A stretch of DNA of 64,000 bases from Sphagnum compactum (Eukaryota; Bryophyta; Sphagnopsida; Sphagnales), in the NCBI GenBank assembly GCA_965153455.1, contig OZ234493.1:14560213-14624212 (forward strand), in the 5' to 3' direction. A program made the translations under genes and the position numbers. Below are positions 26,101 to 39,600 of the stretch, piece by piece; within the stretch, counting starts at the first letter, position 1; each line of letters starts with the position of its first letter. The notes beneath the pieces were generated by a model that did not search any database, was not told the DNA's origin, and worked only from the letters and a program-made list of their open reading frames with translations.

Positions 26101-26450
26101 CAGGTAATGGTGCCCTATATGTACGAACAGTTCATCAGCAACTTGACATATGAGGTCAAAAGCGGGAACATCCCAGTGTCACGGAGTGATGATGTTGTTG
26201 CCAGAATTCTTCTGGTCAAATTTGAAACAGGTCTCTTTGAGGACCCTTATGCCAACAAGGGGCTTAAATCATTTATTGGCTAGCAAGTAATCACCTGCCC
26301 TCATGATTCATGAATTCAAGGAATTGCAATAATTTGTACTTATGCCCAACATTGGTCCACAATTGCTTAACCTTATCGTTGGAGTATGCAGAAGCACATA
26401 GATCATTAGCCCGTGAAGCAGTTAGAAGCAGTAGCCTCTCTCATATAACC
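26101..26450 (+). pseudogene. GH3 beta-D-glucan exohydrolase gene fragment
   Basis: After an intact acceptor (ttgcag|GTA at 26,104) the frame reads VMVPYMYEQFISNLTYEV, then GNIPVSRSDDVVARILLVKF and GLFEDPYANKG to a stop at 26,283. This is the helical segment following the catalytic (beta/alpha)8 domain in plant GH3 exoglucanases. A second block, AEAHRSLAREAVR (about 26,388-26,430), matches the conserved HRxLAREAVRKSLVLLKN element but then departs from the family. The catalytic Asp and Glu segments are absent. GH3 exohydrolases trim cell-wall glucans; this is a dead fragment carried in the CACTA element. Confidence 0.7.
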
Positions 26451-27654
26451 AAACAATCTCCAAGCTTACGGAAGCTACCATGGTGGAGAAAGGCAGAGAA
26501 AGAGATGGGAATAAGGATTTGGGAAAGTTTGCTGTACCAAGAGACTTCAGTGGAACATATTGTGAAGCAGAACTTCCAAACAAATTTCAGAATAAAGTCA
26601 AAGGACATCTTCTGCTTTGCCATAGACCAGCTCACAAGACTTCTCTCTTGCTTTCTCTCTGATGAGTAATTCAAGCTTGCTGTGAAAATGTCATTCACAT
26701 AGTGTCTGTCAACCTGTACACAAAAGCTCTTTTTTGTGCAATCAATATTGCTCTTCACTAAGGACCATACAATCAAAATTTGAGTTGACACAAAGGCTGA
26801 ACTGCTAATGCAATTCTTTGTGCAACAAGATGCCATAATGTAGCAAAGAAGGATGTGACCATTAGGAGCTCAGATATTGAAAACTGCAAACAAGAAAATG
26901 TGACCATCAGGAGCTCATGTACTGAAAACTGCAAACAAGAAATTGTGACCATCAGGAGCTCATGTATTGAAAACAGTATGTAGAGCTGAGCAAACCGGAA
27001 CATCACATGCACATATCATGATGAAGTGTTATGCGCATATGCACTTTCTTGCAGAAACTTTCAAAGGATTGCATTTGAAGATGTGCAGGTGCAAGAGTAT
27101 AATGCAGGGAAACAAAATTTGAAAGGGAAGATGAAAGAAACTTTCACCATGGGTGGGTGGCTACTACTACTCTTTGAAATCATCCTTGTCATTTGCCGGA
27201 ACCGGTCTGTTTCTCCAATTTATTTGCCAAGTATTGATTTTTGAACTAGCTCTAAACTCACACATTTCATATACTGATGAACTACAAACTGCTACAAACT
27301 GCATGAACTTTACAGACTGAAAAATCAGAAGTATCAGCCTAATGTGCAAAACATGCTCCTTGTTAGGCTCCTATTCACACCCTTGTAAAGAAATAAAATT
27401 GGTTGCAACTATCTAAAAGGTACCCCATAATAAATGAAGGTTTGTACTACACTGGGGAATTTGCAGCTACTAAATGCTTGTGTGTGGGCTCAACATGTTC
27501 AAGTTCAAACTGCAAAGGTTGTCAGGCTTTCCCTAAAAACCAACTTTTCTAGACTTGGAAGAGTAGAAGCATTGGGGAGGCTTGTGGCATACTATAACAA
27601 TTAGCATTTCTAAGGCAAGACCAACATAAGGCTAGTTGTTTGAGTAAGGTACAG
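26451..27654. repeat. Non-coding, with a 45-bp tandem triplicate at 26,854-26,985
   Basis: Copies beginning TGTGACCAT start at 26,854, 26,899 and 26,944 (period exactly 45) and contain AGGAGCTCA and GAAAACTGCAAACAAG. The rest of the interval has no recognisable gene. Its last part should include the promoter of the transposase-type gene that follows. Confidence 0.7.
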
Positions 27655-30600
27655 ATGGAGCGTGACGAAAATGCAGTCATCAGTGATGCTGATGGTACAG
27701 CGGGTCACGATTCAGGAACGGTGGATGCTGATCCCGAAAAAACAACGCTAAACCCCTACATTTTAGCACGTAACAGGCGCATTGCTCAACTCAAACAACG
27801 ACTTGCAGAAGTTGAAGGAAGCGCACAAGAATTGTGAGTTCTTCTTAGACTTGTCTTCACATGCATAAATGGAGAGGACCATACAGAATTTAGTAATGGA
27901 TCGTGCAATCTCCATTGCCTGCACTGTATGAAAGAGTTTGGAAGTCCGACTATGTGCGTGAGTTTTGTGTATACGCAAATAGTTTGAACACGCTTCAATA
28001 ATCTTTGTTTTAGTGTTAGGTTGTAGCTACTCTCCAAATTCCAATCTATTCTAAATTTTTCATGGGGTTAGGGTTTAAGGTTTGAAATCGATGTGTTTGG
28101 TGCTACCATGAAATAGGGTTCCTGGTGATCATTTACTACATGCATAACTTAAAATTAGGTTTGTATGCTAGTTAGTGGTCATGTGCTTATTGAAACAGTC
28201 TTAGTCCAAACTAATTACTCCTTTGCTGTATTTTGGAAACATTCGGTCACTTGGCAGTCGTCACTTCATGGACTCAGCAACCATGCAAGGGAGGAAGAAG
28301 ACAAATAAGAAGTCCACCCAAAAGGTGGTGGATGGGAGAACACTTGGACACCAAAGCAAGAAGAGGAGCACTAGGAATGCTGGAAAACCACATCGTCATG
28401 TGGTGGAAGAGGAAGGGTTGTCGACATCAGCAGCATCTAGTGAACGCGACACTTCATGTAGCAGCGACTACAACTCAAAAGCAGAGGAGTCAGAAGGTTC
28501 TGAGCTGCCAGTTGCATCTTCAGTTATGAAGGAACAGAATAAGGCACCTAGCAAACGGACCCCCACACCAAATGTAATGTACCCCTCCCCCCCCCATCAA
28601 ATATTGTTTCTGAGGTCCATTTTGATGTCAAAGATACTAAAAGTAACAACATTATTGAAGGCACAATATCTGTGAAATTTCTGACTGGTCCTATATGAGC
28701 CTTGCTAGTCCGTATTGAGTTGAAGTTTATTCTAGCAAATGAAACTAAAGCAGAATAAAAACATGTAGGCAAGATCTACAACTTCACAGACAAACAAATT
28801 CTGGTAAAATGTTAACAAACATTAAAAAGACTCCCCCCACAGGCTTTGTGACTCAGCCTAACTCTGTGGCCCGAGCTCCCTCCCTCTATGTCTGCTGTGT
28901 GTTTTTTTCTGCAATCTAGTATTATGTGATTTTGTGTCTTTTGCTGCAATTTTGGTGTCTGATTTTGGTAGCCTGGTATGTGATTTTTTTTTTCTGGTGT
29001 GCAATTTTGTGTTTTCCTGCAGTCTGGTGTGTGTGATTTTGTGTTTTTTGATGCAATCTCATGTGTGAATGATTATTTTTTCCAACAATCTAATCATCCA
29101 AACGTCATGTTTTTGCTGCAGTAGTGTATTGTTTCCTTACAGATTCCTTAAAGATTTTCAGAGATCTTTTTTCTGGTTTATTTTTGACAGATGGATTGTT
29201 TTGCTAGTGATCTGATCAACCACTCTCTTCCTTATCATCTGTGGACTTGGTGCACACCTGTTTTGCATTCACCATCTAGTTTGATATAACACAAACAGAG
29301 ACAAACAGAACTTTCTTCTCTTCTTTCTCTTCTGACATCATATCTAAACTGAATGCTGCATTTTATCCCCCTCCAAGATTCCTCAAGAAGCAGTGACATT
29401 GGTCTTGACTGTAGATGTATTATTGTCAAGATTGTGTTCCAACTGCACAAGCCACACTGTAAAGAGATGTGATGTTCTGTGGGCTTTTGTGCCTGAAGAA
29501 TGTGAAGAAGTATAATTAATGATCCTAGAATTGTCTCCCTGATGAGTTTGCAAATCACTTTTTTCTTTAGGGATTGCATGCTTGTCTTACGGTCCAAATG
29601 CCCCGTTTGTTACAAGAGAACTGATATGTGCTTACTGGCTCTTAAACTGCACATTAGAGGTAGCCACTTGTAGAACATCTAGTATTGTCTTGTGGGTTTA
29701 CATGTTACAGCACATAAGCTCCATAAATTTGGAAATGGAAACATAAAATGGGGCCTAGTTAAAAAGGTAATTGCCAATACTCATTTGTCTATCTTCAACA
29801 TTAAGTCTCTCAACTATGATAGAAGGCTTAGGCAATAACACCTTAATTCTTCAACTAGCCTCTGTCCGTTTTCAGATAAGGGGGTAATTTATGTTATTTA
29901 CAGTGTCAATCATAGTAGAATGCTGAGTTTTCTCCTTCTGTTCTCGGTCTTGATGTTGGCCATGTATTAAGTGAGTGGAAGGCCAAAGTTCTTTTGTTTG
30001 TACAGAAGAGGACTCATGCTTCCTTACTGGTTCAAACCTCTTCTGATTCTTCTTTATACAGAGGTTGAGGTTGCTTGTATTAAACATGGTGTAGAAAGGG
30101 ATGGAGAACTCACAAGCCAACGATGGATCCAGTAGGTGTGCATTGGACCACTTCCGTATTCCAGACACATGGGTCTGTGGTGTTGTAGGGGTCTCGGTAG
30201 TACACTTTTTCTTGATTTCCTTTATCAAGATTGGAGATTTTTGCTTGAGCTTGTAATAGTTTCTTTAAATTCAGAGCTTGCAAAGTCTATCACTATTCTT
30301 GGAAATTATTGCCTTTATCCAGAGTGTCTTCAAGCTTTCAGTTAAGATCTAAAATTGTGCCCTTTTTGTTCATCAGAGTTTTTCTTTTGTATCAGGTTTT
30401 CTTTCATGTCCAGAAATAATCTTATAAATCTCCATGATTTCAGTAATGCAAATATGAAGTGGTTTTCTTTCAGAAATTTGCTGATCATGCTGTGTTCTGT
30501 AAAGGGTTAATTAAAGTCTTTTAACAGGCTTAGAAGGTTAAGGCAAAAGCACCTCAAACTTGTTGCCAAAATTTGTTCTGTTTCATATAGAGGTGTCATC

Positions 30601-33600
30601 TATGTAATCCGTAACACTGGTTCCAGTTAAGTGCTATATGATGGTCAAACCTGTAGCTCAGTCTTTGCAAGATCCTAAGAGCATGTAAGAGAAGCCCGAA
30701 CATTGGAAAAGCTCACCAATTCTGTTTTTGATTTAAAACTCTTCGTACGTGCTTAAGTCAAAGAAGTTTGTTGTTCATTTGGTATCTTTGCTAATGAAAA
30801 AATTATGGGAGATTTATGGATTCAAATGGGAAAATTGAACGTCAAAGGTTCAATCTTGCTGCCACAACAATAGGAGGAAATGGATGGTTGTCCTTCATTC
30901 TGCATTTTCCAAATCGTATGACTTAGAAAGAAGGTTGTGTAGCCAAGTTTGTAAAACCAGTCCTATGTTATGGAGAAAAGGTCTAGAGAAGGTCCTAAAC
31001 TTTCTGTTGTGCATCCCAAAAAGTTCGGAAGTCCAAAGTCAATCCCTTGCTGTTGGTTGGGTTTAGGGAATTTTCTCTTCGTGTGCCCTTCTTCTATAGA
31101 AAGATCCTATCTGTCATGATTCATCACTGGATTACCTTAGTGATCCATATGTTCTTTCCATAGAACTTTTGGCTGGATACAAAAGAAAATTGGATTTCCT
31201 CTATAAAGTTATACCTCATGGGAAGGTGTTTTCTGAATTTCTTACCAAAAACTTTGTTGGTTGTCTTCAATGTCATCAGTCTTTATGTGCATGCCTTTTA
31301 TATGTAGCCCTATTTGTGTGATTAGGGTTGTTCATGATTGATAAGTTTGCCATACGAATCTCTGTTTTTTTGGAATTTACATGTCTCATGTTGACAATAT
31401 ATGAGCAGACTGTATGTTTTCCTAGCTTCTACCCATTCCCTATGTATAACGTGTTGTGTGTGTGCTTGAGAAAAGAAAGCAACATCAAAGAAAGCTCGGG
31501 TTGAAACCCCACCACTTGTCGATATGGTGAATGCCACTAGGCTACAAAAGACCACATCGGCAACAGTACAAAGTCGCAAGCATGGTGGTGACTTTGCAAG
31601 GTGCAATAATCAGGCATGTAAACATGGTGTTGGAAGTTCAGAATGCACATGGAATGCTGGACAATGTGGGCACACAAGACAATGGAGTTCTTGCCAAGTG
31701 TCACAATGTCCTAATTGGAAGGTAAGATTGAGCCCTGGGCACAAGGGACTTACAAACTGTTGTGCCACTTGTGGAAGGGCTCCAAGCAACATGTATGAAT
31801 CAACATGGGGTGAAGGAGGGGGTGTGTGTGATCAGGGGCTATGTCAAAGGGTGCAACCACATTCACCCATGGGCGGGCAAGCACCAGACATGGCCTTGGA
31901 CAATGAAATAGAAGTAGATGCCCAGCCCAAGGTTTTCGCTGAAAGGGGTATGCAACGACGAGCTTTAAAGCGAGCTATAGAATTTGAAGCCCAAGAACGA
32001 AAGGAGAAAGGCTTGCCAGGCCATAAGGTGCAAGTGACAAGGCATGGCAAAATTGATGGTGCATGTGAAGGGAAGGATGCATGGGATGGTGCGATTAGGT
32101 CGCTAACACCTCGGATTTTGAACATGGCAGTGGTTAGGGTTACAGAACAGGACCCTGTGGACATGGCTAGACTCCGGTTGCAATTGGATGGGAGATTTGA
32201 ATATGTAGGTGGTGAATTAAGTGGGGCTGGCTTTAGGGATTGTGTAAGGCGATATATGAAAGGAGAAAGAGCACGCTTAAAAAGAAAGTATGCACAGAAA
32301 GGTGCCAAAGCCTGCCCACTTGAAGTGGACCGAGAACAATGGGAGAAATTAGTGACATATTGGCAACAACGTGAGACCAAGAATAAAAGTGAACACATGG
32401 TTGGTGCAAGAGGGGCAGTTGCAAATGTAAGCCACCTTGGGCGTGGTGGTAAGGCAGCTATAGAAGCAAAATTGGCAAGTTAACCCTAAAACCCTACTCC
32501 GTTGTGATGGCCAAATGGAAATTACAATATGTTGAAGTTATTATGCACTCACATGCCACATACAATGCTGAGCACTGAATGATGTCTGAAATGGGTGAAT
32601 GCAGAAATCCAGGCATCGCCGAAGCCCATCAATATCTGAGATGGCTGCTGTGGGACTAGAATCTAGTGGCACACCTGGGTACCCAGTGAGTTTTCCTAGC
32701 TGTTTCATTTGTCTTTCCTTGTCCTTTCCCTTTCTGTCTTGGTTATGGTTGATTGAGGGGATGTGATTAGCACTAGTATTGCATGGCCTACCTCAACCAG
32801 AAAGTCTGCTAAAGCAGTACCATCATCAGCAGAAGCTGGTGTAGCCTTTCCAAACAGCTTACCAAGTGACATCCCCTCACTGCTTTTACTAGTATCTGTC
32901 CTAGAAATGATATCATCAGGTACTGTGTCACCTGTGGCATAATGACCCTGTGGATTCAAGCTCCATAAGTCTGTTGTTTCATGCAATTACTTCACACTTA
33001 AGCTTCCAGTGGTGGATGAAGTATCATGTACTGCTTCATTCACAATTTTAAGTATTTCAACACTGGTTTCCTTAGCAGTATCTCTTGAATCAAAATCATC
33101 GGCTCCAGTATTCCAGATCCTTCATTCTGTGTTTTCCTGATATCTCATAATTCTCCTGTTGGTGCATATGTGGTCTCCAATCTTACCCAATCTGGTATTC
33201 TGAATTTTGTTTTTCTTTTGTTTCTTGTCTTCCCTTGTTTGGTTCTTTCTGTGGCTTCCTGAGGAAGTGTTAGCCTTGCTGTTTCTTCTTCATCGTGAGA
33301 TTGGAAATTTCTCTATTCTCATGCTTTTGGAATTGCGATTTAATTTGGTTTGGTTGCATTCTTTTGAGTGCTCTCCTTATACAAAGGTTTAACATATCGG
33401 ATCTGAATGTTAGAGAAAAATTTATAACAAATACTGGTTTTGGTAGGTTGTTTTTAAGTCCCATTATTTCAATACTTTTTGTCAGTTCAGTGGAACAACC
33501 ATTCACCTTGGATATATTTGGTTGAAATAGTAAGGATAAGTTGAGTTCTATGTTGTCAATGTAGCAGAAACTTCAGATTTTATCTTCTTAGCTAGATTTC

Positions 33601-36600
33601 CTCGTAGATAACTTGTTCCTCATATTTGGTCAGTTAGTCCTTAAGCAACCATTGGATGCCCACTGAGTACTGATTATGCAATTGTGAGCCATGGATTATA
33701 GCTCAACAATTAGTTAAGCTTTAATTCCGTAATTTTCCTTAGTATTAATGATTTGAATGCTTATAAGCCTCCAAGTAGTGATTATTAATAGTTGAATCAG
33801 CTTTTGTGATATTTCTAGGCATATAGTACTTCTTTATTTCAGTTGATGTAGCTCTTAATCAGTTAAGCACCTAGTAAACCTTTTAAAGTACATTATCCCT
33901 TTTATGTTGCAGAGAAGGGAAAGGGGATGTAGAATTAGTTGTGATTTATTGATATATAGGGAATACAAGCCCATAATTAACACTAGCATTCCGCCATGAC
34001 AAGGTTAAGTTAGTCTGTAGAAGAATCTTCAAGCACTAATGATGTACTTGTAAGATTTTTAGGATGTAGTCCTAATACATCTTTATTTAGTTTCACTTCT
34101 ATCAGACTTTTAAATAGAATCAAATCAAACTTAAGTATTAACATTTCCGCCTGAGTAACCTCAGGTGAATTACAACTGAATAACTAACTTAAAGGATAGA
34201 TCACAGTTGTAAAAAATCTAGGATGCGGCGAATGGTGCGAGCGAGGTACTCGGCTCGATGCTCCAGGGGAAGTGGGTTGATCGGGCCTCGTAGCCAACGA
34301 TAATGGCCATCACCAGGAACCCACGTTCGACAATGGAGACGGACATCATCATCTTCGCACTGGCACTCTTCAAACCTTTCTGGCGCGGCTCCACGAGCAG
34401 AAACAAACTCTAAATAAATTGCTAAAGCATGTGGGTTAGGGGACAGTCGACGATCCCATACCGAACGAGCGACTCGAGTACGCATCACTCTCCTGGGCGG
34501 TTCTTCTTCGCGCGGCCGTTGAGAAACATTCAAGTCGAGCGGTGCTTCTTCAAGCTCTTTTTGTTGTACGGGTGCGACTGGAGGATTTGAAGGCGTAGCG
34601 TCATCGTTCGCCATGACTAGTTGCACCTGCATCAACAAAAACCAAGAAGGTAGTACAAACAAGGTGGTACTTGCGTTCAAAAGGGGTCGAGGCCTTTTTA
34701 TTTAACAAGTTAGGGTAGGCGTAAGGTGTGGAAGTGACGGCGGAACCTTATCAAAACTCGAACACCCTAGATCTAAAGGATTCATCAAACCCTAAATTCA
34801 ACGGTGGATCTAAAAGTATGGGAGAGTTTTTTTTTATGCAAATTGTAATTCCAATTTACTATGTACTACATAGTTAATTAGTGCATAGTAAAGTAAATAG
34901 GAAAGGAATATCAAAGGAGTAAATGTTACACGGAAATGTTACTTCAACCATTGAATTAGTCAAGTAAGAACTCAAGGACTCTTCCTTGTTACTACCGATA
35001 ATTTATCCTAGTAGTTAGTTACTTGAAGTAATTCGGATGAAGAAGTAGGATGTGAGGGTCAACGGACGAAAAAGATATGGATCAAGCTCAAAAGACCTCA
35101 TCAAGATATCCAAGATAAGGGGGAGGTTGGATCCTCCAAATCCCATTAGTCATGAGGATTTTTCATCCTCTTTGATTAGAGGATGGAATATCTCTTGTGT
35201 TTCATTGGGCCCAAGGATTCTCATCCTAATTTCAATTGTATGGCCATTCATTCTCAAATTCTCATTGGCCCTTGAAGGATGAGGAGGCCATTGATTGGTG
35301 CAAAAGGATTTCAAAGCTTTCATTGGACAAGGGGAACAAGCTCAAGGAAGGTCATGGAGGCTTACCAAGGGAGAAGGCATTGTGTGTATGGGAAAAAAGG
35401 AGAAGAAGAGGAGAATGAAGTGTGAGAAAGGTTGTTAGTTCTTGTGTGTGGGAGGTGTTCATGGAAAGGTTATGAAAAAATGAAGCATGGAATGGAGTTG
35501 TGTGTAGCAAGTAATCGTAGTGAAGCCTCTGGACTTTTGGTTTAAGTAATTGTTTCTTTCAAATCCACCGTTGGATTTGTGTCAGAATTAGATTAATTTT
35601 AGTTTGAAAGGTGTAGAAGCTCCTCCCAAAAATTCAGCATCATCGGCTTTGCTGTGAGGGAGTTACAAGTGTTGGAAGTAGAGGGTGTTGAAGTGTTTTC
35701 CATGGGATGATTTCGTAGTGAAGCCTCTGGACTTTTGATTTAAGTAATTGTTTCTTTCAAATCCACCATTGGATTTGTGTCAAAATTAGATCAATTTTAG
35801 TTTGAAAGGTGTAAAAGTTCCTCTCAAAAATTCAGCATCATCGGTTTTGCTGTAAGGGAGTTACAAGTGTTGGAAGTAGAGGGTGTTGAAGTGTTTTTCA
35901 TGGAATGATTTCCATGGGGAAGCCTCTGGACTTTTGGTTTAATCAATTTTTTCTCTCAAATCCACCGTTGGATTTGTGTCAAATTTGAATCAATTTTAGT
36001 TCAAAAGGTGTAAAAAGCCCTCCCAAAAATTCAGCTTGATCGGGCTTTTTGTAAGGGAGCTACGCGGGTTGGAAGTAGAAGGGGTTGTAGTATCTGTTTT
36101 TTCTTCAAACTAGGCAAGTGGCTCCTAGCTCCAAGGCTTAAATCTAGATCAAAAAACATAAAATAAAAAACTTATGAGAGTTGTTTAAACATGGCTCCTT
36201 TTGTATTAGCTTCCAACTCCAACATCCAATTCCTTTCGTCAATTTACCCCCTCAGTAGATATTAGAGTAATCCTTCTCTGTTTCCGCGCCCTATTTGATT
36301 TGCGCACATAGTGCATCTTCATTTTTGTATCCCTACAACCCTTGACCACATATCTGCCCATCATCAGACGACTTCAAGATAAATGGGTGAACGCTCTAGA
36401 TAACAGCAAGTCTATATCTATAGGAAAAGCCCCGATCAGGAATTCCTTGTTAAGGTGAGATCTTTTGGCAGTCTTTCAAAAGGAGGCCGTAGGAAATCTA
36501 TTTTGGTCCTTGATGATCAAATCTCGACCAAACATCCCGCTTTTTTTGCAGAGCTCCTATGCTTGTCGGCTAAGGTAAAGATAGCTGATCATCTCACTTA

Positions 36601-39600
36601 GTAGTCCACCAGTTTTCGAATTTTCAGAAAATTACCACGGCAGGCGTTTGGTATTCCTAAAAAAACAAACACAAAGCAATCGATTATGGATGGCTTCCTT
36701 TGTGGTCGGTATCAGTTTATTTACTGATGCCAGGCGGTTAGCCAAGTCCATTATTCTGTCTTTACAAAATTTTATAGGATTTCGTAGATGGGTGTCTATA
36801 GCTTTATAGGTAAAGAGCCCTTTATTCTGCAAATTGATACCTAGTTACTTTTACGCGTTTTCTGAAGTTTTGGCATGAAAATTGAAGTCTTTGCATGCCT
36901 TATCCATGGTACGGATAATACTTTCATAGGCGGTTTTCACTGACAGAGGATATCTACAAAATCCACCTATCATCGCAGGCATAACCATAAAAAAGATCAT
37001 TAAAAAAACGTGAGCTATTATTAACACATTATAAAGCTGATGATTTCCACCAAGAATTTGATTGCCAGGTTGTGCTAATTCTATACGAATTAGTACTGAA
37101 AAGCATGTACCCATTACTCCAGCAATGGCACCGAAAATACAATATAAAGTGCCTATATCTTTGTGGTTTATAGAAAACAGCCATCTTTGTGCAAAATTGT
37201 TCATTTTATAACCCCATCTTTCAATAATATCATGCTTTGTTAAACTAATTTTGACTGATGTTCTCGTAATTTGGAAAAGCGAAATTCGTCACAAACTGTT
37301 GGAGTTGGAAGCTAATACAAAAGGAGCCATGTTTAAACAACTCTCATAAGTTTTTTATTTTATGTTTTTTGATCTAGATTTAAGCCTTGGAGCTAGGAGC
37401 CACTTGCCTAGTTTGAAGAAAAAACAGATACTACAACCCCTTCTACTTCCAACCCGCGTAGCTCCCTTACAAAAAGCCCGATCAAGCTGAATTTTTGGGA
37501 GGGCTTTTTACACCTTTTGAACTAAAATTGATTCAAATTTGACACAAATCCAACGGTGGATTTGAGAGAAAAAATTGATTAAACCAAAAGTCCAGAGGCT
37601 TCCCCATGGAAATCATTCCATGAAAAACACTTCAACACCCTCTACTTCCAACACTTGTAACTCCCTTACAGCAAAACCGATGATGCTGAATTTTTGAGAG
37701 GAACTTTTACACCTTTCAAACTAAAATTGATCTAATTTTGACACAAATCCAATGGTGGATTTGAAAGAAACAATTACTTAAATCAAAAGTCCAGAGGCTT
37801 CACTACGAAATCATCCCATGGAAAACACTTCAACACCCTCTACTTCCAACACTTGTAACTCCCTCACAGCAAAGCCGATGATGCTGAATTTTTGGGAGGA
37901 GCTTCTACACCTTTCAAACTAAAATTAATCTAATTCTGACACAAATCCAACGGTGGATTTGAAAGAAACAATTACTTAAACCAAAAGTCCAGAGGCTTCA
38001 CTACGATTACTTGCTACACACAACTCCATTCCATGCTTCATTTTTTCATAACCTTTCCATGAACACCTCCCACACACAAGAACTAACAACCTTTCTCACA
38101 CTTCATTCTCCTCTTCTTCTCCTTTTTTCCCATACACACAATGCCTTCTCCCTTGGTAAGCCTCCATGACCTTCCTTGAGCTTGTTCCCCTTGTCCAATG
38201 AAAGCTTTGAAATCCTTTTGCACCAATCAATGGCCTCCTCATCCTTCAAGGGCCAATGAGAATTTGAGAATGAATGGCCATACAATTGAAATTAGGATGA
38301 GAATCCTTGGGCCCAATGAAACACAAGAGATATTCCATCCTCTAATCAAAGAGGATGAAAAATCCTCATGACTAATGGGATTTGGAGGATCCAACCTCCC
38401 CCTTATCTTGGATATCTTGATGAGGTCTTTTGAGCTTGATCCATATCTTTTTCGTCCGTTGACCCTCACATCCTACTTCTTCATCCGAATTACTTCAAGT
38501 AACTAACTACTAGGATAAATTATCGGTAGTAACAAGGAAGAGTCCTTGAGTTCTTACTTGACTAATTCAATGGTTGAAGTAACATTTCCGTGTAACATTT
38601 ACTCCTTTGATATTCCTTTCCTATTTACTTTACTATGCACTAATTAACTATGTAGTACATAGTAAATTGGAATTACAATTTGCATAAAAAAAAACTCTCC
38701 CATACTTTTAGATCCACCGTTGAATTTAGGGTTTGATGAATCCTTTAGATCTAGGGTGTTCGAGTTTTGATAAGGTTCCGCCGTCACTTCCACACCTTAC
38801 GCCTACCCTAACTTGTTAAATAAAAAGGCCTCGACCCCTTTTGAACGCAAGTACCACCTTGTTTGTACTACCTTCTTGGTTTTTGTTGATGCAGGTGCAA
38901 CTAGTCATGGCGAACGATGACGCTACGCCTTCAAATCCTCCAGTCGCACCCGTACAACAAAAAGAGCTTGAAGAAGCACCGCTCGACTTGAATGTTTCTC
39001 AACGGCCGCGCGAAGAAGAACCGCCCAGGAGAGTGATGCGTACTCGAGTCGCTCGTTCGGTATGGGATCGTCGACTGTCCCCTAACCCACATGCTTTAGC
39101 AATTTATTTAGAGTTTGTTTCTGCTCGTGGAGCCGCGCCAGAAAGGTTTGAAGAGTGCCAGTGCGAAGATGATGATGTCCGTCTCCATTGTCGAACGTGG
39201 GTTCCTGGTGATGGCCATTATCGTTGGCTACGAGGCCCGATCAACCCACTTCCCCTGGAGCATCGAGCCGAGTACCTCGCTCGCACCATTCGCCGCATCC
39301 TAGATTTTTTACAACTGTGATCTATCCTTTAAGTTAGTTATTCAGTTGTAATTCACCTGAGGTTACTCAGGCGGAAATGTTAATACTTAAGTTTGATTTG
39401 ATTCTATTTAAAAGTCTGATAGAAGTGAAACTAAATAAAGATGTATTAGGACTACATCCTAAAAATCTTACAAGTACATCATTAGTGCTTGAAGATTCTT
39501 CTACAGACTAACTTAACCTTGTCATGGCGGAATGCTAGTGTTAATTATGGGCTTGTATTCCCTATATATCAATAAATCACAACTAATTCTACATCCCCTT

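Larger units (their letters stand above)
33683..36224 (+). repeat. Left arm of the palindrome (2,542 bp)
   Basis: Mirror of 37,297-39,838. From outside in it holds an AT-rich terminal zone of about 500 bp, the 137-aa ORF on the minus strand, its promoter-like zone, and three tandem copies of a 198-bp unit. The inner end stops exactly after CCAACTCCAACA. Confidence 0.9.

Noticed and set aside
33905-33930. Polypurine tract and LTR start inside the left arm of the palindrome
   Set aside because: AGAGAAGGGAAAGGGGA followed by TG looks suggestive, but no matching LTR end with a primer-binding site was found, so I did not call an LTR.
36632-36832. Group II intron maturase in the palindrome loop
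   Set aside because: The 66-residue ORF lacks recognisable reverse-transcriptase or maturase motifs, and the cox1 break is not followed by a GTGYG intron start.
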